Below are positions 38,101-50,200 of a DNA stretch of 64,000 bases, piece after piece. Positions within the stretch are counted from its first letter, which is position 1. Each line of letters starts with the position of its first letter. Location: assembly GCF_905475465.1 (NCBI RefSeq), contig NC_062235.1, positions 5,776,001 to 5,840,000 on the forward strand, in the 5' to 3' direction. A model generated the notes under the pieces. The model was not told the DNA's origin. It did not search any database and saw only the letters and a list, made by a program, of their open reading frames with translations. The translations under genes and the position numbers were made by a program. Origin of the DNA: Pieris napi (lineage: Eukaryota > Arthropoda > Insecta > Lepidoptera > Pieridae).

Positions 38101-39069
38101 TTACTGTATTAACAATTTCCTAGTGATTTTTTCCTACATTTAAGCTCCTGAAGTGAACAATTCAATTTTTATTATTACTATATAAAGGGTAATTGCTCTA
38201 TGGCATCCCATAAAAATTTTTTATCTAACTAGTATGACATTTCTAATATGTCTTTGACGGATAATATATATCTCTGATTTAGCACTCGAAAGCGAATAAT
38301 TGAAATCAGTATATAATAGTATCAATCGCTTATACTGGGAACAAATAAGGCGCAACTGCGTTTCTCTGTGAATACAAAAGCCTATATTCTAGGTTTTATA
38401 AAATAAAATATAATGAAAAAATTAAAATATCTTACATATATTATGTCAAGTGACATAAATTAAACATCGTCGATCAGACGGCAAAGACAACATTACAAAA
38501 GAGTTTATATAAAATACAATATAGACAATAGTTTGTATAGGATAATATATTACGTTTTCCTTATATCCCTTTTTAATAGAAATATGTCGTATAAACCACC
38601 TTATCAATTTCAGATGGACGGCGACGTGCGAAGTTCGACGGAATTGAGCGACAGCCCTAACCACTCGAATCATTCTAACAATGGCTCACCTAATAGGAGA
38701 AACAAAAAGTAAGTTTTATGTTTATTTTTAAAATGCTAATGTGTTTTCAGTAAATAGAATGATTGAATTACACAAAATTATGTTATCAACTTTAACTAAA
38801 TAATATTTGTGATTTTCGGTGGAATAAAACATTGAAATATTTCAATTTACAAAAATAAGTAACAGAAAACAACATATTATAATTATTATTAGAATGTCGA
38901 GTGAGTCGAGAGTAATTGAGTTGTTACTTAACTAGGATTGTCTGAAAGAGGTCTCTTATTAGCTATGAGGCTACTCGTTGATTTCAGCCTATACATGTGT
39001 ATTAAAAAAATATTATTTTTGTACTACCCTCATCTGATATAATATTTTTTGTATTTCAGGAACACATAA
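26163..39069 (+). CDS. schlank: Ceramide synthase, schlank-type, paralogue B
   Basis: Exons are 26163-26341, 27095-27212, 29436-29657, 36297-36518, 36817-36935, 37377-37521, 38614-38708 and 39060-39069 (369 aa). All seven introns sit at the same places and phases as in paralogue A. The protein has the NTT sequon near the N-terminus, the homeobox-like segment with VERWWRLRR, the TLC core RRKDFWQMFVHHLATIALLS (HH at 212-213) and LLLHDCADIF (D240, D243). A serine/asparagine-rich tail with TELSDSPNHS follows. The spliced end is KKNT; retention of the last intron would stop at 38710-38712 after KK. Exon 4 is about 91% identical to that of A at nucleotide level, while exons 3 and 5 are about 77% and 60% (hand counts). 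Role: sphingoid-base N-acyltransferase of the ER, possibly with divergent acyl-chain preference or expression from A. Confidence 0.92.
28960..29054. mobile_element. Small foldback MITE, perfect 29-bp inverted arms
   Basis: Arms at 28960-28988 and 29026-29054 are exact reverse complements over 29 bp, starting GCCCTGCGATTCTGTAACTC. They enclose a 37-bp G+C-rich centre (ACTCACACAGCGGTTTTCGC...). The compact structure, the high arm identity and the contrast in composition with the surrounding intron suggest a recent miniature DNA element. No open frame or clear target duplication was seen. Confidence 0.8.
31979..31995 (-). promoter_or_regulatory. Nuclear-receptor half-site cluster (DR5-like)
   Basis: On the minus strand AGGTCA-CTGAC-AGGTCA forms a direct repeat with 5-nt spacing. 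It is followed at once by a near half-site AGGTAA, with another AAGGTAAC close by (31962-31978). It sits in the 6.6-kb intron 3 of ceramide synthase B. It could be an insect nuclear-receptor enhancer element, but this is motif matching only. Confidence 0.3.
33880..34072 (+). mobile_element. SINE, diverged copy
   Basis: The body contains GCATTGTGAGGAAACCCGCATG, then CATCGATGTCATGTGTCAG, CACCTATTTGTCTATAAAAT and a terminal GTTGTAGCGCCCCTGCAGTC before a T/A-rich tail. The body is related to that at 21170-21380 and 16860-16995. The head is poorly preserved. Confidence 0.55.
35371..36013 (+). repeat. Interspersed repeat, about 640 bp
   Basis: It begins ACTAGCGACCCGCCCCGGCT and ends TTTATACTATGTAGTGATG. 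An internal block contains CCTTCCTCTTGAATCACTC and a conserved CGCATCAAAATCCGTTG. These landmarks mark a widespread lepidopteran repeat family of uncertain class (RTE-like LINE tail or Helitron derivative). There is no intact open frame. It lies upstream of exon 4 of ceramide synthase B. Confidence 0.55.
37587..37965 (-). repeat. MITE-like dispersed repeat, copy 2 (inverted)
   Basis: This is the reverse-complement partner of 108-468. It runs from GAAGTTATACTTCTTTAGGC at the left end to TATAACTTCTTACGCGCGTA at the right, with the shared outer flank GTACACGCACCC. It lies in the intron between exons 6 and 7 of ceramide synthase B. This copy is less decayed than copy 1. Confidence 0.65.
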
Positions 39070-40970
39070 ACTAAAACTTCGGTCCTCGACAAGATCTCTG
39101 AAACGATATTTTTAGATATACACTTATTTCTTGTACATCCTTACACGATATTGGATTATTCTAAATGTTAATTACCTCGAAAGTTATATATTTTGTAATA
39201 TACTTTCAACGGGTGATGTGGGTTCAGAAATAACTTGATCTTTGCCATATATTAGCAAAACGAAACTTAGGAAGGATTTCCATAAATAGGAGTGAATTTG
39301 TATTATTATGTAAACTACATTTTAATGAAAAATATATTACCTATCATTTGAATGAAATTTTTCATTATCATCTATTCGAACCAATGTCATCCAAATAGTG
39401 TAGGTAGGAATATTTATTAATGTTTGTCTGTCACTGTGATCGATGTGTAGCTAGAAATAATAAACATATAGAGGCGTTTTTGTGTTCGCATATTTATAAC
39501 TGCATTTTAGATATAAAAAACCAATAGAAGATATTGGTATATTATCAATAATTTTTCAAAACCGTTTGGCTCCGTCGCATGGTGTAATACTAAATAATAT
39601 ATTTTTCTTTATATTGATTTCTCTACAATATTAAGGTTTTCAAATGGAATTGAAATGTTTCTACTTGGGACCAGACGCATTTTTTATATTTTCAATTTGC
39701 ATACTAGAAATTTTAGATAAATACTGTAGAGTGCTTGTATTGAAATACTTCTATAGATTTTTTTCTTAATACTAACAAATTTTTGAAGACATTTATTTTG
39801 ACGGTTTCTGCTTTCCACCTCTTTAATCTCTAATAAAATTGTAAAATGTCACAAGTATAGATTTAAACTTAGTTTTACTTTAAAAGCTACTGAAATATTG
39901 GGTGCAAATTAACTCCGGCGAAATATATTCTTCCATTTATGTAAATATAATAACTATTTTGAGAACATTTCATTCGAGTATTTATGTTAAAATGTAAGTT
40001 TTTATTAATGTGTTATCACAATAGTTATAATGCGAAGTTTAGTTTGGCAAAGGTGTGTTTGTTACATCTTTAAATCGCGTAATAATACCAAAGTTCAGGA
40101 CTTCTTAACATTCTTCATACTTTTTTAAGTATTTTCTTTTAGATGACTATTACAATATAAGATAAACGTTATTCCAGTGTATTTTTATAAATATTTTGTT
40201 TGTGTTTTGCAAACACGCTGCGTCCATTGGTGAGTTGATAGGTGGCGCTGCGTGTGTTCGCTTATTAAATTATACAGTAGAAGTCGGAAAAAACGACGAC
40301 TTAATGTGAGTGAAAAAAAAATATGTTCATGCATACATCCCTTATAGTAATGTAGTTGGTTCGATTACGACTGACGTAATTTTCGGTTTCTACTGTTAAA
40401 ATAAACAAATATCTTGAGCAATTTTAACAGTTCCTACAAATTACTAGATATTTTCTTCGAGTATAATGTAAACCAATGAAATAATCTTGGATAGCTGTCA
40501 AAATATTTTGCAGTACAAATATGTATTTTTAATCAATTTGTATTTACACTATGTATTGTATTATGCTAGTTGTTGTATTTTACTCATTCAAATTTAGTTT
40601 TGATCTATAATAAAATATTGTTTTTAATGTAAAAATTCATACATTTTATCTTTACGTCAATTCGAAATAAGATTTAAATTTTTACATAATATAGATTTGA
40701 TGAAGCAGTAATTTTATTGGGAGTTTTAATTTTTATGAAAAAAAAATTGATTTGCTCAATATTTCAGTTTTGAAATAATGACAGCTCTCTTTCATGATAT
40801 GGTTAAAATTTGTTTTTGTTGAGCTTGGAAAATTGTTATAAATGAGCATTAAGAATTGTAATATTATAATGATTAAGGAGATAAGAAAGTTACCTTCTAT
40901 ATATGTTGCAATGTAAATTGTCAGGATGTTGTTTTTTGGAAAAATAAATCCACAAATTTAATCATAACTT
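39070..40970 (+). other. Putative 3' UTR of ceramide synthase B
   Basis: 1.9 kb of non-coding sequence lies between the paralogue B stop and a canonical AATAAA at 40943-40948. An alternative nearer signal is at 39459-39464. I recognise no repeats or coding exons. Confidence 0.45.
40943..40948 (+). terminator. Candidate distal poly-A signal of ceramide synthase B
   Basis: AATAAA on the plus strand lies 21 nt before a minus-strand AATAAA (40969-40974), so the two convergent genes probably end within tens of bases of each other. Confidence 0.45.
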
Positions 40971-40979
40971 TATTTTATT
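40969..40979 (-). terminator. Poly-A signal of RBM12
   Basis: The plus-strand sequence TTTATTTTATT contains two overlapping minus-strand AATAAA hexamers. They lie about 300 nt past the RBM12 stop codon, a reasonable 3' UTR length. Confidence 0.5.
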
Positions 40980-41270
40980 TCATTAACCCTATTCTATAAA
41001 ATATATATAAAAGACTAGTGTGAAATTACTATATACAATAGTTTTAAAGGGCCGATAAAATTAACTTGGTTTAAAGAACTTGTTTTTTCGTTATTCCGAG
41101 ATTTTACTACATTCACTTTTCGGCCCTTAACTTACGTGAGAGTTAAAAATATACGTTTCTCAAAATCGGATTCTCTACTTAATGTAGTTAAGCTTTTCCA
41201 CACATATGTCGGTGGGTCATATTTACACTCCTATCACTTAATTTCTTAACTATGGTCAAGCAGGTTCACG

Positions 41271-44200
41271 CTACATCAGTGTGAGACTAACCCGTCTTTC
41301 AAATATAGTGTTCATATGTCGCGTTTTGATCGCCCGTTGTGCGTCAAATGGCGTTCGGAACGCGACCCGCGCATCACCTGTGGCCTGACCCCGCTCGTTG
41401 TAACGCCTTATAACATCATCTTGTGTCAATTCGAAATCACCGAAAAAGGCTAAAATATCATCCACGCTCGCTCTAAACGGTACATTCTCCATAGAAACAA
41501 CACAGCCTGGCGCTCCGAAGTCCTCTAGCGCTGGGTCCGGCTCATCTTCAGTCGGGCGGGGGCCGCTTTCGAAAACTCCGCGGCCCCGCCCGCGGGCTCT
41601 GCCTCTTTCAAAGCCTCGCGCCCGCTCATTCCAGCCTCCGCGACCTCTGTAACCACCGCGATCAAATCCACCTCGACCTTCGAATCCGCCGCGTCCTGGA
41701 TCGAATCCTCCCCGCCCGCGATCAAAACCACCACGACTAGGATCAAAGCCACCTCTAAAACCTCCCCGCTCATAGCCACCGCGACCTCTGAAACCATGAT
41801 GTGGTTCTCCGAACCCACCTCGCTGAGCTTCAAAGAACGTCGGGCCGTTACCCATGAAGCCTTGCGTGTTCTTTGGTTCTTTTGGGCCCTCTAAAGCATC
41901 TTCAACTACGCTTTTCATAACCAAATCTACTGTAATTCGGCAACCTTCTAACATGTGACCATGTTTTGATACAGCTTGTCTAGCTTCCTGTTCTGATCTA
42001 AATTCACAAAAACAATCACCGGACGGGAGTCCATTTGTGTCCAACATCAGGTGGATTCTTGAAGGAACGGCTCCAGTATCGGAGAGGAAGTGAACAATAG
42101 TTCTATCTGTAGCGTTGCGCGGCAAACCCTTCATGAGAACTGAGTCGAGAGGTTCTTCCTCTGTTTCAACAGGCATATTGTTTTTAACCACAGCCGGACC
42201 TTGATTTCCAAAAGACGTATTCTGATTGGGAAATTGCGGACGAGAAGCCCAGTTTGCCGCTGCGGTTCTAGGGTCGACTACGCCTTGGTTAGGAAAACCA
42301 AATTGAGCTCCATTCTGAGCTGAATAGGCGGGCATGTTATGAGGGAATGAGGGGTTGGGGAAGAAGCCAGGTCCATGTGGCTGATTTTGCATCATCATTG
42401 GCGCAGGCGGGGCTATTGGACCATTATTTTCTTGTCGACGTTGACGCGGGTCTCGAGGTAGAGACATTTCTGTTTTATTCGACGACGGCGCATTGCTTTT
42501 GTCAAATTTATGTTTAACTTCTTCATATTCTTCTTCAGTCAAAGGTGTTATTGCCGCTTGACGTCTTCCGAACGCATAAGTATCTTTGCGCTCGTATGCT
42601 GCTCTTGCCTCCTCACTTTTAACGAATTGAGCATACGCAATTTTTGAACGTGTTATACGACAATCGTCCATTATAATCGAAAGTAAAGAGAAGTCACTAA
42701 ACAGTTTCATAATGTCATGCTCTTTTACATAGTGCGGTAAATCTGATAATTTGAGTACATTATAAGATGTGACATTTTTGTTTATCATTTCATTCTTAAT
42801 GTTAGTATCTTCTTCAACATCATTATCATCCCGATAGGGCAAGAACGAGTCGACTGCGGTATCGTACACATCGTCCTCTAGGTTCTCGACTACAACCTTG
42901 GCACCTTTAAGCTCATTTGTTTTTCTTTGCAAAGCCGCAAGTTTTGACTGAGGGTCACAAAAACGTACGTAAATAGTACCTGTTCGACGCCCGGTGTTAT
43001 CATTTATCATTTTAATACCATGTTTATCAATCATGTAAGGAAAGAAGCGGCGAACGTCGCCATAACTTGTATGATTAGGCGCATTTTTAATGACTACACA
43101 GCAATTATTACTATCTGGACCATCGAATCGGCGCCCTTCACGACGAAAACCTCCTCTTTGATTTAGGCCACCATTTTGTTGTTCTCCCTGGAATGCATTA
43201 GGATTTCTTTTCTTACCCAATTCCTGCAGCTTATTCAATGTTTCAGCCATAGACGGATCATTGAAGCGAGTAGTTACTGGGTTAGGATTAGCAAGAAGTC
43301 CGTTATTCATTATTGGATTAGTCATACCAATAATGTTCGCAGCCTTGTTAGCATAGTGCGATGGCGAGCGACTAGCGTCACCGAGAGCATTCATTGCCCG
43401 TTCTTGTGACGATTGCGGAGATAACTTCTTATCGTTATTACGTTTGTCACGCGATCGTCGTGGAGAACGATCACGCGAATAGCTACGATCTTTTCTATCT
43501 CTCTTTCTATCGCGACGTTCTCTGCTACGGCTTCGGTCGCGACGTCTCCTATCCCGTGACCTGGACCGATCTCTACGATCTCTTTTTCGATCTTTTCTAT
43601 CTCGGTCGCGTGATCTGGTCCGCGACCTGGATCGTCTCCTATCGTCTTTCTTTTTGCGTTCGATTTTATCTCCATCTTTCCCCTTCTCCCTCTCATCATC
43701 AGCGGATTGGCTGTGAGAGGGACTTATGAGTGGTGGAGGGGGTTCTATAACGGCCGGTTGGGGTATTTCTTGTGGATTTCCGAGGCCTGGTATGCCGAAG
43801 CTAGCTAGGGGGTTGGAGCCTAGAGCTGCAGAGAACGGGGTGATAATAGGCGGAGTAGGTACTGAGACTGGGACGGATTTGGGTATGGCTGGTGGAACGT
43901 GGGCAACGATCGGCGCCGGCGCTGCTGTAGATAGTGATAAAATTGGCACACTTTGTCGCGCCGCTTCGATAACTTTATGCATCTCTGAACGTGAACTTAG
44001 AAGAAGTTTAACTTGAATCTCTTTTATTTTACCTCCATCTAGCATCATCCCTTGACGCGCATCTTCGTCAGTGCTGAAACGAAATTTTGTACATGGTCAA
44101 TACTCCATTTTTTTTATAAGTTATAACTTTTATAAAATATTTATTAAGAAATTGAGACTAGGTTTTTAAATTAAATGATAGTTAAAAAGCAAGGAAAGCA

Positions 44201-47200
44201 TAAGCAAAGATTTGGAATCGGTTGTAAATATTGGTCTAAAATGTAATAAAGGTGTTTTTATGTAAGGTGCTTTTATTAAGTTCTGTTCACCCTAACTCGA
44301 AGTACCGAATACGAGTATTTTGTTTTGATTTAATAAACGAATATATTGAAAATATTGTTTATTTAACCCTATGGCCTAAGAATAAAAGGCAATACACAAA
44401 TACCAACATACTCTAACCTTGAATTAAATATAACAGAATTTAACCTGTGTCGAGGTCGTTACAGTAATTTGATACTTTTCATACCTGATCGACCAATAGA
44501 ACTATTTAATTAAATTTATTTTGTCAGTACACTTTCATATGTAATAGTATGGTAACTCGAAAGCAGCAAATTAAACTACTCAAATATTTAAAGATTGTTA
44601 CCCCACATATCTAAGTATGTTTACCTGGTAATATGTAACAAGTATGTATATAGATTTCTCGGTGAGGTGTTGAGTAATTTGGTCCTTTTAAATGCTGCCG
44701 ACAGGTAGAAAATAATAAGCCAAGATTCTATGATCTATATTTAATAGAACGAAAAAACGTAAACGGCTGAACAGCGAAACAGACGAAGTAACGTGGTTGC
44801 CACGCCTGTATAAGTCTACAGATAGGTATACTTCACTTACTTCTTCTATAATATTTCATTAATTTTCTGTCCGCTAAGAAATCCATGCTAAAATATTATA
44901 AACACTAGCAATCAAAATTATAATGGAATTTGTTATTTTTAATATTTTATTTAGTGTAATACTTACAAGTATTATTTTTCTAAAAAGATTAAAAATCTAA
45001 TGATTAAACTCTTCGGACTTTCTCCAGATACACTATTGGCGACGATGACTGTATGCACATGACAGTGAAATTTTCTCAGAAATCTAAGCACTGAGTCGCG
45101 TCTCTAAATCCCTAAGTAAAATGCCTGTCGTGCCAAGTTATGATATGTAATTTAAATAATAGGAAGGTTAATGACCTCGACGCAAGTCATCCTCGATGCA
45201 TCTTAGAAAACAATAACTTGCAAAAATAAATTGCTAATAAATCAAATTTAGTAATTGTTTTTATAACAGTATTGCCTGATCCTATCTCTTTGGTCTATTG
45301 CCTATCTTATATCTTAAACATGATAAATAATTAAAATTTAACACATGTATTTAGTTAGAGTTAGGTAGTGTTAGTTTTCGGAAGTTAACGTACCTACCGT
45401 CTACGTTTTGGTAATTAATGACGAAAAACATTTATGCACGCATATGAATCGAAATGTAAAATACCTAATATCTTAGGACCTCGCCAATTTTGCTTATAAA
45501 CTAATTGTATTATATATATTTACGTAATTCAACGTGTAGAAATAATGTTTATTTTAAATGTGACATTTTTATAGTTTACGGACCAATAAATGCCAGATAT
45601 ACTAATTACCGAGCGTTATAATGTATAAGAATAAGTAGGTACATCACCCGTGACAAGACATAATACTAGAAATTATGTTACTTTTTCTAATAGGTGTAAC
45701 CAATATCAAATTTGGAGAACGCTATTACTATATATATATATATAAATTGTTTATATATTTAGTCAAATACCATCCGCCACCAGACCATGTGGTGACTTCA
45801 AACAAATTATATTAATAAACATTTAATATTTATAAACAATACAAGCAGATTCTGCTAGATTCTTTCCACTTACACTCGAATTTGATAAAAAAATGTATCT
45901 ATTGTCAAATTTACTTTAAAATGTATCTGTATAATTGTGAGAGAAGATAGATTATTTTCTACTAAAACTTGCATGTTTGGGCAACTCCCTACTTTGGGGT
46001 CTAGCGTTAGATCAATTTTGTCACAACCATATTTTGTTATGAATAAAGTTTTATTATTTTGTAAAAATAAAATATTCATAAGTATGTATAATATAACTAA
46101 TCTATTATTTTCACATACAGTTTTCAAATAAATGTCATAGAACGAAAGAGTTGAGAAGAAAACCTCCGGCACTCTTTTTATTCGCCTTATTATAATATCA
46201 TCTAATATAGTTTTATTTTACAAGATGCTTGTAAGGAGGTTCCACCATTACACCATGCTCCACGTAACATATTGCAGCATTGAGTCATTAAAAAAGCTAA
46301 GCCTCTATCAGCAGGCAACGGGTCCCGTTCCTCGCAAAATGTGGCCAGGTTACGTACAGGCAAGGGCGGATCCAGCTTTGGTGCCAGGGGGGGGTCACAT
46401 AGTCGTGGTCAAGTAAAGAACTTATAATTTAATTTTGATAACAATAGATACAAGTAAAAAGTAGGTATTTAATTAATGTACGTAAGTATTGCACTTAAAA
46501 ATATTTATTCTTTATTGTACACTTGAAAAACTTAACACATAATATTGTGTACATACAGGTTGGTCCAACTAGTGACGTCAATATTTTTTTTTTAGATTCC
46601 TCACATGCCCCCAGGGGGCATACGAAAATACCCCATGTATGTTCCCCGATTTTTTGTAGTTTTCGAGTTATAATTTTTTTTGTGTTTTTTGAATTGTTTT
46701 CTGCCTCGCTGAGGTTTCAAAAATTCCTATCTTTTTTTGTTGTAGGTATTTTGCATCTTTTTTCCATGAAATGATTGTCTTAAATGTTGTGTAAATAAAA
46801 AAAATATCAGCTTCCTAAAATTAGTTAAAGCTACTCAAATTAGGTTTTAAAGTTAGAAGTTTTGTTTTTAGCTGGATTTGTCCAAACATTCGACTTCAAT
46901 TTAAAAATACAAAAATAATTTTACATAGCTTCTGACTAAGTTTAGAAACTCTGCAGGGTTCTAAGCTACCAAAATCATAGAAAAAAATGGTACTTAATTG
47001 GTATTTTTTTGTTGTAATCGGCCTTTAAGGTGGATAGGCTAAAAATCATTGAAGCATTAAAAATGTTTTTTTTTCGACTTTTATTATTCTTATGGTAAAT
47101 TAAACTTTATAATGTGATTTTAATTAATTTTAATACCCGTTAAAAAAAAGTAGCTTTCCTTCGGGTAAACCAGCTCTTTGAAAAATCCCCAAACGTAGTC

Positions 47201-50200
47201 ATTATGTATTCAAGTTGGAGGAAGGAGTTCTGAAAATTTATTATAATACTAGCTGATCCGGCAAACGTCGTTTTGCCATGTATATCATTTATAATAAAAA
47301 ATAGGGGTTGATCGTATAGGATTGAAAATTGGGGGTTGTATGTATTTTTTAATGCTGTATCATGAAAAAATATAAAAAAATCTTTATCTAAAAATTAAAA
47401 AGTAATAATTTAGGGGTGGACTACCCTTAACACTAAAATGATGAAAAATAGATGTTGTCCGATTCTCAGATATACCCAATACGCACAAAAAATTTTCATG
47501 AGAATCGTTCAAGCCGTTTCGGAGAAGTTCGAACGAAGTTCGATTGTCGTAACACCGCGACACGAGAATTTTATATATTAGAAATAGTATTTTTTCAGTA
47601 AATTGTGTTTTTTATTTGTTATTTAAAAAACAGGTAATTTCACAACTAGCAATAATCATTTCGAATAACATTTTGAATTTTGAATGGTAAGACCAAAATT
47701 ATTGTAAGAATTACACGAGCTACTTTTTTTACGGGTATTAAAATTAGTAAAAAATAGATCGTAAAGTTTCATTTGCCATAAGAAAAATAAAAGTTAAAAA
47801 AAATACAGTTTGAATGCTTCAATGATTTTTTGCCTATCCACATTAAAAGGCCGATTAAAGCTAGATTTATTTTACGGGTATTAAAATTAATTAAAAAACC
47901 ACATTATTAAGTTTAATTAACCATAAGAATAATAAAAGTCGAAAAAAAAAAAACATTTTTAATGCTTCAATGATTTATAGCCTATCCACCAAAAAAAATC
48001 CACCGATTACAACAAAAAAGACCAATTAAGTACCATTTTTTTTCTATGATTTTGGTAGCTTAGAACCCTGTGGAGTTTTTAAACTTAGCCAGAAGCTATG
48101 GAAACTTCTTTTTGTATTTTTCAATTGAAGTCGAATGTTTGGGCAAATCCAGCTAAAAACTAAACTTTTAACTTTAAAACCTTTTTTGAGTAGCTTTAAC
48201 TAATTTTAAGAAGCTGGGATTTTTTTCTGGAATCAAAAAAATAAAAAAAAACTGCAAAATACCTACATCATAGAAAGATATTAATTTTTGAAACCTCGCT
48301 GGCAGAAAATATTGAAAAAACACAAAAAAATGTATAACTCGAAAACGACAAAAAATCGCGGAACATACATGGGGTATTTTCGTATAGGTACCCCATGTAT
48401 GTTCCGCGTAAAAAATTATTGACGTCACTAGTTGGACCAACCTATATACACGTACATATTACCATCTTCTCTTGAAGACATCCAGAGAAACACTATCAAA
48501 TTTTTTTTTTGAAGTGGAATCTCGGTGTTGGCCTTTAGGGCCTTTACAGCTCAGCTCGGGCTGTTTTGGCGAGCTTAGCTCGGCCTGACTATCACGTACA
48601 GAATGAGGCAGCTTATTTATATGACATAACCGTGGTGAATGATTTGTCATAACAGCTAGAGGTATGTCGAGGGGACAATGGATTCCATCAAACAAAATAC
48701 ATATATTTTAATAACTAAATCAATTTTTCTTTAACGTGTTTTCCGGAAACGCGTTATTACGTCATTTACGTCAACGGGTACGTTTTCATTACCGTGGAGA
48801 AGTGCCAGTCCGGTTAGGCGATCTGCAACCATTGAAGATCTTAGCCACGATTTAATTCTACGCAATGTAGAGAAAGACCTTTCTGCTGTCGCTTCGCTGA
48901 CAGGGTAGTGTATCCAATTTTCCTATTAGGATACATATTGATGTCACAATTTAAAATAAGACTATGTTATGATATGTTGAAGTTTAGTCGTTCCGATTCC
49001 GATTGAGGTAAGGTCTAGCTAGACGTTTCATAGCGACAAGCGCGCGCAAGTATGGCGCGGAAAATTCAAATTTTCGATGCGTTCATTCCCAAACGTTTGC
49101 CATCATACAAAGTTATTATATTATATAAAATTTAATTAAATATTGAAGGTATGTAGTAACATATAATCTGTATGGCGCGAATTTATATATAAAATCATTA
49201 TGTTCAATTAGTGGTCCACCTAAGTCCTGCTCAGGGGGGGGTCATGACCCCCATGACCCCCCCCCTGGATCCGCCGTTGCGTACAGGGACTAATTAGGTC
49301 ATTTGCCTGTATTAGGATATTCGCAGATCAGCAGTGAAAGAAATGCATCGACTAAATAGAGCAGTTAAGAATTTGTTAATTCCTATAAAGTTTGCATTTC
49401 CGGCTAAGTTCAGCATCTCATTAGTATTACGATTGCGCTTGAAACAGCGGTTTCCCTCACACATATTTACGTAGGTCTATCGGCAGTTCCACCTCCTCAG
49501 ATTAATGTGTAATTAACGTATCCGCTGTATGGTTTGTCCGATGTTAGTTTAACACCGAACATTTCTTAAGAATCTACGCAATGTCGGCTTATTTAATAGT
49601 ATAATCGATAGACATTGACGAAAATAAAATAAAATAAAAACTACCCAGTCTGAATTAAGCCTACGACAAAAGAATCACGAAGCTTCGGTATAATATTCTA
49701 TCAGCAGGCAACGTGTCGCAAAATGTGGCGAAATTACGTACAAAGACTATAATTAGGTCAGTAACTTTGCAGAATTGCCTGAATTAGGATACTCGCAGAT
49801 CAGCAGTTAAAGAAATGCATCGACTCAATAGAGCAGTTAAGAATTTGTTGTTTCTGTAACAAGTTTGCATTTCCGTGTAACCGTGTTGCGACTTGTAACA
49901 TTTCAAGTCGTTGGTGATGAACCCTCCGACTGCTTCTCTCCTGTTATATAAAAAAAAACCAGAACGAGAGAGAAAACTTTGAGTGATGTAACTCGGAAGT
50001 ACCTACTTACGTGGCGTAATAGTTTTTGTTTACGTACTACGCAAGACAAAAAGTAAATTTTGTGCCTAGATGCAACTAACACATTTAATTTGAAGATCTG
50101 CCTGATAATATTCAACACGCATTAAATTATTATAATTTTCAAGAAATTAATAACAAACAAATTCACGTTTAGAATAATTATAGAAACAATGGTGACGCTT

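Larger units (their letters stand above)
46558..48442. mobile_element. Foldback DNA element with long inverted arms
   Basis: Terminal GGTTGGTCCAACTAGTGACG (46558) recurs inverted at the right end (48442). Similarity of the arms continues for roughly 600-700 bp on each side, for example TTCGACTTCAATT, AAATCATAGAAAAAAATGGT and CTTATTATTCTTATGG blocks in mirrored order. Flanking 8-mers TACATACA and TATATACA differ at one base, consistent with an 8-bp target duplication. Each subterminal region carries TGACGTCA. The right arm holds a tandem duplication of about 150 bp (about 47725-47865 and 47872-48003). There is no coding capacity. It is inserted inside the hAT element. Confidence 0.82.
46361..49279 (-). 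mobile_element. hAT-superfamily element with perfect 8-bp TSD
   Basis: The ends are CAAGGGCGGATCCAG (46361) and, read inward, CAACGGCGGATCCAG (49279), a 15-bp inverted repeat with one mismatch. Both sides carry the identical 8-bp target duplication CGTACAGG (46353-46360 and 49280-49287), the hAT length. Near the right end a minus-strand fragment still encodes the hAT C-terminal dimerisation region (48731-48922). G-runs lie next to each end. The element is 2919 bp, but about 1.9 kb of that is a later foldback insertion, so the original copy was about 1 kb and already deleted. It is not able to encode a transposase. Confidence 0.88.

Noticed and set aside
43391..44016. Frames overlapping RBM12 exon 2 on both strands
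   Set aside because: They are shadows of the RS-rich and proline-rich coding sequence.
44074..45000. Possible nearby upstream exon of RBM12
   Set aside because: No RRM1-like sequence with a matching donor phase was found here; the exon at 58290-58432 fits exactly.
48459..48695. 78-residue minus-strand frame inside the hAT element
   Set aside because: Not in frame with the transposase remnant, and without similarity.
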